Positions 18,432 through 21,954 of a stretch of DNA of 21,954 bases are shown in pieces. Position numbers and translations under genes: made by a program. Below the pieces are notes generated by a model, which was not told where the DNA came from, did not search any database, and was given only the letters and a program-made list of their open reading frames with translations. The stretch lies in contig CAJNDS010000078.1 of assembly GCA_905221605.1 (NCBI GenBank), positions 215,001 through 236,954 on the forward strand. Direction: 5' to 3'. The DNA comes from Symbiodinium natans. Lineage: Eukaryota; Sar; Dinophyceae; Suessiales; Symbiodiniaceae. Positions within the stretch are counted from its first letter, which is position 1. Every line of letters begins with the position of its first letter.

Positions 18432-18455
18432 TTTAGGGTTTAGGGTTTAGGGTTT
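18432..18455 (+). repeat. Interstitial TTTAGGG repeat
   Basis: Three perfect TTTAGGG units followed by TTTG. It leads directly into a GT/GTT-rich stretch (about 18456-18565) made of GTTTG, (GT)n, T-run and GTTGTTT words. Confidence 0.9.
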
Positions 18456-18730
18456 GTTTGGTTGTTTGGTGTTTGGTGTGTGTGTGTGTGTGTTTTTTTT
18501 TTCTGTTGTTGTTTGTTGTTTGTTGTGTGTTGTTTGTTGTGTGTTAGTTTCTGGTTGCTGGTTGCTGTTGCTGTTGCTGCCGCCAATCGGCTCCCTCGAT
18601 GCCTTGGAAGTGTCGTTGAATTCTGGCCTGCGACTATCCTTTGCGAGCTTTCAAAAACAACTTAAATTGATGTTTCGTTTGCCCCAACGTGGGTGACGGA
18701 GAGTGGGGGCAGTGGGGGGTGGGGGTGTTG

Positions 18731-18835
18731 AAATTGGCTGCCGACACCGTCGTCCAACCAGTTGATCGTCAAGGTGCCGCTCTGAAAGAGGAAGTACTCC
18801 TTGACTGGGACGACATCCGGCATCTGCATTTTTGA
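18731..18835. other. Coding-like segment readable on both strands
   Basis: On +, the frame from 18731 reads KLAADTVVQPVDRQGAALKE then EVLLDWDDIRHLHF and stops at 18833. On -, after a possible TGCAG acceptor, the frame from 18823 reads MPDVVPVKEYFLFQSGTLTI then NWLDDGVGSQFQ. Both have protein-like composition and GC-ending codons. Only one is likely to be real and I cannot decide which; gene direction in the window favours +. Confidence 0.3.
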
Positions 18836-19240
18836 AGTTTTCAGAGTGGAATGCTTGTTTATAAACAAAGTAAACAGAGTGGAATGATTCTTTTAAGAAA
18901 AGATCCACGGCCCTTAAAGAGGATAGACTTTTTGGTTAAACTTCGACACTTTCTACTGGTAAACGAGGCAAAAAAACTCTCGAGATCAAACAGCAGTTTG
19001 GCTTCCTCACAGTGGAGATGCCTCAGAAATGATCCAATCAAAAGTTCATTCAGAATGCAAAGAAGCTTTCGAATGCTGACATGCTTTTAAACATATGTGA
19101 CATCATATGTGATCGCCTCCACTGGCAAGATGTATGCCTTTCAGAAATGCCGTGGCTGCATAAACCGACGAGGAAAGAAAGGCTGAGCAAGCCACTGACA
19201 AGAACAGGGTCCCCCAAATGGAGACAAGAGTCCGCATTGC
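18836..19240. other. No gene recognised
   Basis: A short frame near 18964-19028 reads GKKTLEIKQQFGFLTVEMPQ on + and could be an exon fragment. A longer overlapping frame (18851-19090) has no motif. Confidence 0.3.
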
Positions 19241-19310
19241 TTTAGGGTTTAGGGTTTTAGGGTTTAGGGTTTAGGGGTTTAGGGGTTTAGGGGTTTAGGG
19301 TTTAGGGTTT
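19241..19310 (+). repeat. Interstitial TTTAGGG/TTTAGGGG repeat
   Basis: About ten units of TTTAGGG with some TTTTAGGG and TTTAGGGG variants. The edges are sharp: ordinary sequence lies immediately on both sides. Confidence 0.92.
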
Positions 19311-19487
19311 AAACGGAGCGAAAAGCCAATAGAAACCCAGGGTTTTTGCAAGCTTCTGATCCATTGGTGGGCTGTGGGCAAGATTTCGAAGCATTCGGGC
19401 TCGTGGATTGTGACGTGCTTGATTACGAGATTGGTCTGTGTGAAATGCTTTTACAAAAATTGTATAGGGTTTGGGTCCCAATAACCT

Positions 19488-19515
19488 TTTTGAACGAAAC
19501 GTTTTGAACGAAACG
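19488..19515 (+). repeat. Two-copy 14-bp direct repeat
   Basis: TTTTGAACGAAACG occurs twice in immediate tandem (19488-19501 and 19502-19515), followed by another TTTT. It sits just before the purine-rich block. Confidence 0.85.
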
Positions 19516-19519
19516 TTTT

Positions 19520-19910
19520 CTTTTTGTGGAACGGGGGTCGGGGGTAGAGGGGGCGGGAGGGGGCGGGAGGAGAGCGGGGTGGAGGGGTGGAGGGGGGAAG
19601 GGCGTGGAGTGGGAGGGGGGTCGATGGATATGTCTGCGTCCCCAATCCCCAGGCTTGGCTTTGGCCAGTCAGAAAAGCCTTGTAAATGGCCAACTTGTCC
19701 GTGGGCAAAAGATGTGGGGGGGAGATTTTGGCTGGCTGGGGGAGATCTGGAGAGATCTGGAACGCGGGGGGGAGATCCTGGGGAGAGGGGGATTTCGAAA
19801 GATCTGGGCGGGCGATTTCCAGAAAAAGATCTGGGCAGGAGGGGGAGGGGGAGGTCTGGGGGCGGGGAGGAGGGAGGAGGGGGAGGGGGGAGGGGAGAGG
19901 GGGTTTAAGT
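19520..19910 (+). repeat. Purine-rich (G/A) block
   Basis: Many runs of four or more G separated by A or AGA, with AGATCTGG repeated several times between 19742 and 19840. The three open + frames across it encode Gly/Arg/Glu/Trp low complexity, and the - frame Pro/Ser. I treat these as composition artefacts. The strand asymmetry makes triplex or quadruplex structures likely. Confidence 0.75.
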
Positions 19911-20040
19911 AAATTGAGCATTTGGCCTCTAGAGAGATGCGTTTTCGATTTATGTACCTAAAATCAGCTTGTCAGCTGTTTAGACAACTAACTTCGGATA
20001 TTCAGAATGACCCCACATGCAATTTCTAAGTATTTTTCTT

Positions 20041-20530
20041 GAGGGTTTTCCATTGGTTTTATGGGTTTTCTAGTGGTTTTTATTGGTTTTTACTGGTTTT
20101 CTATTGGCTTTTATTGGTTGTCTATTGGTTTTCCATTGGTTTCTATTGGTGTTTTTTGGTTTTTCTTTGTTTTCTATTGGTTTCTGCTGGTTTTCTATTG
20201 CTTTTTATTGGTTTTCTATTGGTTTGTATTGATTTTTATTGGTTTTCTATTAGTGTTTTTTGGCTTTCTATCGGTGTTTATTGGTGTTCTTTCTATTGGT
20301 GTTTGTTGGTTTTCTTTTTGTTTTTATTGGTTTTTATTGGTTTTTTGTTGGTTTTCTATTGGGTTTTTTTGGTTTTCTATTGGTTTTCTATTTGGTTCTC
20401 TATTGGTTTTCTATTGGTGTTTCATTGGTTTGTTACTGTTTTTTTGTTTTCTATTGGTTTTTATTGGTTTTCTTTTGGTTTTTACTGGTTTTCTATTGGT
20501 GTTCTATTGGTTTCTATTGTTTTCTATTCG
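20041..20530 (+). repeat. Degenerate satellite of about 10-11 bp, (TTTTCTATTGG)-like
   Basis: About 45 imperfect copies of units such as TTTTCTATTGG and TTTTTATTGG. All three + frames are open for much of it (for example 20039-20536) and encode repeated Gly-Phe-Tyr-Trp-Phe words, a consequence of the repeat. It is not a membrane protein gene: the same protein pattern appears in more than one frame. Confidence 0.9.
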
Positions 20531-20576
20531 TTGTAAATCGATTTATATAGGGAATGATCGGATCGTAAATACTTAG

Positions 20577-20922
20577 GGTCAAAATAACTGCAATAACAAC
20601 ACGTGTATAAAAAGAAGCGTAGTAGAAAAAGGTAGTAGGGACCTTCTGCTCTTTGAAAAGAAAGAGGCCATGCGTCTAATATTTTTCGTTGTTGCTTGTT
20701 GTGGGTATCAGCCCTAGACTCTAACCTCCAAACCCTAGATCCTAGGGTTTTGTCAAGTCTAAGCATTCACGAATCCCATACCATGACAGAAGATATTGAC
20801 ATGTTTCACACAAACACAGGCACACACAACCCAGACCCTGCCCTAAACACTAGGCCCTGAACCTTTTGCCTCACCCTAACCCGAGGACCCGAAACCAAAG
20901 GGCAAGGACAGTGGGGGGTGGG
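20577..20922. other. No gene; scattered telomere-like words
   Basis: Mixed sequence. It includes a perfect palindrome at 20730-20750 (AAACCCTAG, ATC, CTAGGGTTT) and C-strand telomere-like words around 20843-20885. No protein-like frame. Confidence 0.5.
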
Positions 20923-20923
20923 G

Positions 20924-21058
20924 CCCAATCTAAATGACCTTGCCCGCTCTTTATATGACCTTGTATGACCTTGGCAAAGCATGCAAAGAGCGGGCAAAAG
21001 CCTGGTCACGTATAGATAGCAGATAGGGTAAGGTCATAAACAGATTGGGCAAGGTCAT
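20924..21058. repeat. Nested inverted repeats (TGACCTT family)
   Basis: CCCAATCT at 20924-20931 pairs with AGATTGGG at 21042-21049. ATGACCTTGCCC at 20934-20945 matches the inverse GGGCAAGGTCAT at 21047-21058. TTGCCCGCTCTTT at 20940-20952 pairs with AAAGAGCGGGCAA at 20985-20997. ATGACCTTG is also repeated directly at 20955 and 20965. It resembles a small MITE-like or palindromic element, without visible target duplications. Confidence 0.7.
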
Positions 21059-21444
21059 GGGTCAGCCGATGGAAATTCGCTCTCTGTATGTATGCGCGCA
21101 ATGTCATGAACATTGACATTAGAAAAGATGAGAGGTTTAGGTTTAAGATTGGAGAGCACTTGAGTCTTCATGTTAGGTTCGAGTAAGAGGCCGAAGAGCA
21201 GGGCGCGTTTGATCTAGAATTTTGAGCTAGCGTTTAAGAGCCCATCGAAATGCAAATAAGGCTAGGATCGTCAGGAGGTCAGCAGTGCAGCATGGCCCAC
21301 CACCATCCCACAAAGAAGATATGTAGATGAGCAGAATTCTTGTTCATAAATAAAGGGAAACCACCATGATTCGGCCTTGTGCTGGGTTTGTCGCGCGTTG
21401 CTTTTTCAGAAAAGAAATGTTTTCCTTTTAGCAGGGGGGAGGCG

Positions 21445-21479
21445 TCTCCGGCGGGGGGGCTGCGCCCCCCCGCCGGAGA
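21445..21479. repeat. Perfect GC hairpin
   Basis: A 16-bp perfect stem (21445-21460 with 21464-21479) closes a TGC loop. The left arm is TCTCCGGCGGGGGGGC. It would be very stable in single-stranded DNA or RNA. There is no T-run after it and no adjacent gene, so I do not call it a terminator. Confidence 0.85.
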
Positions 21480-21483
21480 ATCC

Positions 21484-21600
21484 GGTTTAGCCCTAAACCA
21501 TAAAACGCCAAACCCTAATCCCTAAATGCAATAATCTTCAAAACCCTAATCCCAAAACACGAAACACCCTCGAAACCCTAATGCTAAAGAGGAAAACCCC
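21484..21600 (-). repeat. Degenerate telomere-like repeats, C-strand on +
   Basis: Words such as CCCTAAACC, AAACCCTAATCCC and AAACCCTAATG recur over about 115 bp. The orientation is opposite to the array that starts at 21624, so the two repeat tracts point away from each other. Confidence 0.75.
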
Positions 21601-21623
21601 CAAAAAACTCAATGAAAAACTGG

Positions 21624-21954
21624 ATTTTTGGGTTTAGGGGTTTTTAGGGTTTAGGGGTTTTTAGGGTTTAGGGGTTTTTAGGGTTTAGGGGTTTTTAGGG
21701 TTTAGGGGTTTTTAGGGTTTAGGGGTTTTTAGGGTTTAGGGGTTTTTAGGGGTTAGGGGTTTTTAGGGTTTAGGGGTTTTTAGGGTTTAGGGGTTTTTAG
21801 GGTTTAGGGGTTTTTAGGGTTTAGGGGTTTTTAGGGTTTAGGGGTTTTTAGGGTTTAGGGGTTTTTAGGGTTTAGGGGTTTTTAGGGTTTAGGGGTTTTT
21901 AGGGTTTAGGGGTTTTTAGGGTTTAGGGGTTTTTAGGGTTTAGGGGTTTTTAGG
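21624..21954 (+). repeat. 17-bp telomere-like array reaching the window end
   Basis: About 19 tandem copies of TTTTTAGGGTTTAGGGG, a compound of TTTTTAGGG and TTTAGGGG. The copies are nearly identical; the one at 21743-21759 has a single T-to-G change. The array runs off the window with the G-rich strand pointing to the right, as at a right-hand chromosome end, but true telomeres would be plain TTTAGGG. More likely a subtelomeric or interstitial satellite derived from telomere repeats. Confidence 0.9.

Noticed and set aside
19471-19961. Gly/Arg/Glu-rich open frames on + and Pro/Ser-rich frame on -
   Set aside because: Low-complexity translation of a purine-rich block; no codon structure or motif.
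20039-20576. Long open frames encoding Phe/Trp/Tyr/Gly-rich hydrophobic protein
   Set aside because: The same pattern appears in more than one frame and is the translation of a short T-rich satellite.
21445-21479. Hairpin as an intrinsic transcription terminator
   Set aside because: No following T-run and no gene ends nearby; that mechanism is bacterial.
1-21954. Dinoflagellate spliced-leader relics (ending TTTTGGCTCAAG) that would mark retroposed cDNA genes
   Set aside because: I looked for the 3' half of the leader and found no match by eye; partial resemblances near 16410 and 19729 do not extend.

Overview
The window looks like nuclear DNA from a dinoflagellate, most likely a Symbiodiniaceae-type genome (inference). 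Three things point there. There are many islands of TTTAGGG telomere-like sequence. Small exons are separated by introns whose donors are often GC or apparently GA rather than GT. The main gene encodes a class II glutamine amidotransferase/SIS protein whose C-terminal motifs I associate with multi-exon dinoflagellate membrane proteins. Nothing suggests a bacterial operon, phage, CRISPR array or rRNA locus. All well-supported coding sequence lies on the + strand, as expected for dinoflagellate unidirectional gene arrays.

Layout. About 0.8-4.1 kb holds scattered exons of a coiled-coil protein; its 3' end is broken by two frameshifts, one of them a 4-bp tandem duplication. About 4.95-13.6 kb holds the main gene, which I reconstruct as roughly 23 exons and about 1,200 residues. 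In order it encodes an M50-like membrane segment with a HEVGH motif, a class II (Ntn) glutamine amidotransferase domain, a SIS-type sugar-phosphate domain, hydrophobic segments and a conserved C-terminal region. This is a GFAT-like enzyme apparently tethered to a membrane. About 13.9-15.9 kb holds exons of an EF-hand protein. About 16.6-17.9 kb holds small exons of an unrecognised gene ending in a TGA. From about 18 kb to the end the sequence is dominated by repeats: GT-rich tracts, a purine-rich block, an (ATTGGTTTTCT)-like satellite, inverted repeats, a near-perfect GC hairpin and a terminal 17-bp telomere-like array of about 19 copies that runs off the window.

Exon boundaries were inferred by reading-frame continuity, protein-family motifs and AG acceptors. 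Several are well constrained because only one phase works; others are marked approximate. Motif comparison used recalled family knowledge, not a database search. Transcript data would settle the exon structure and the unusual donors.
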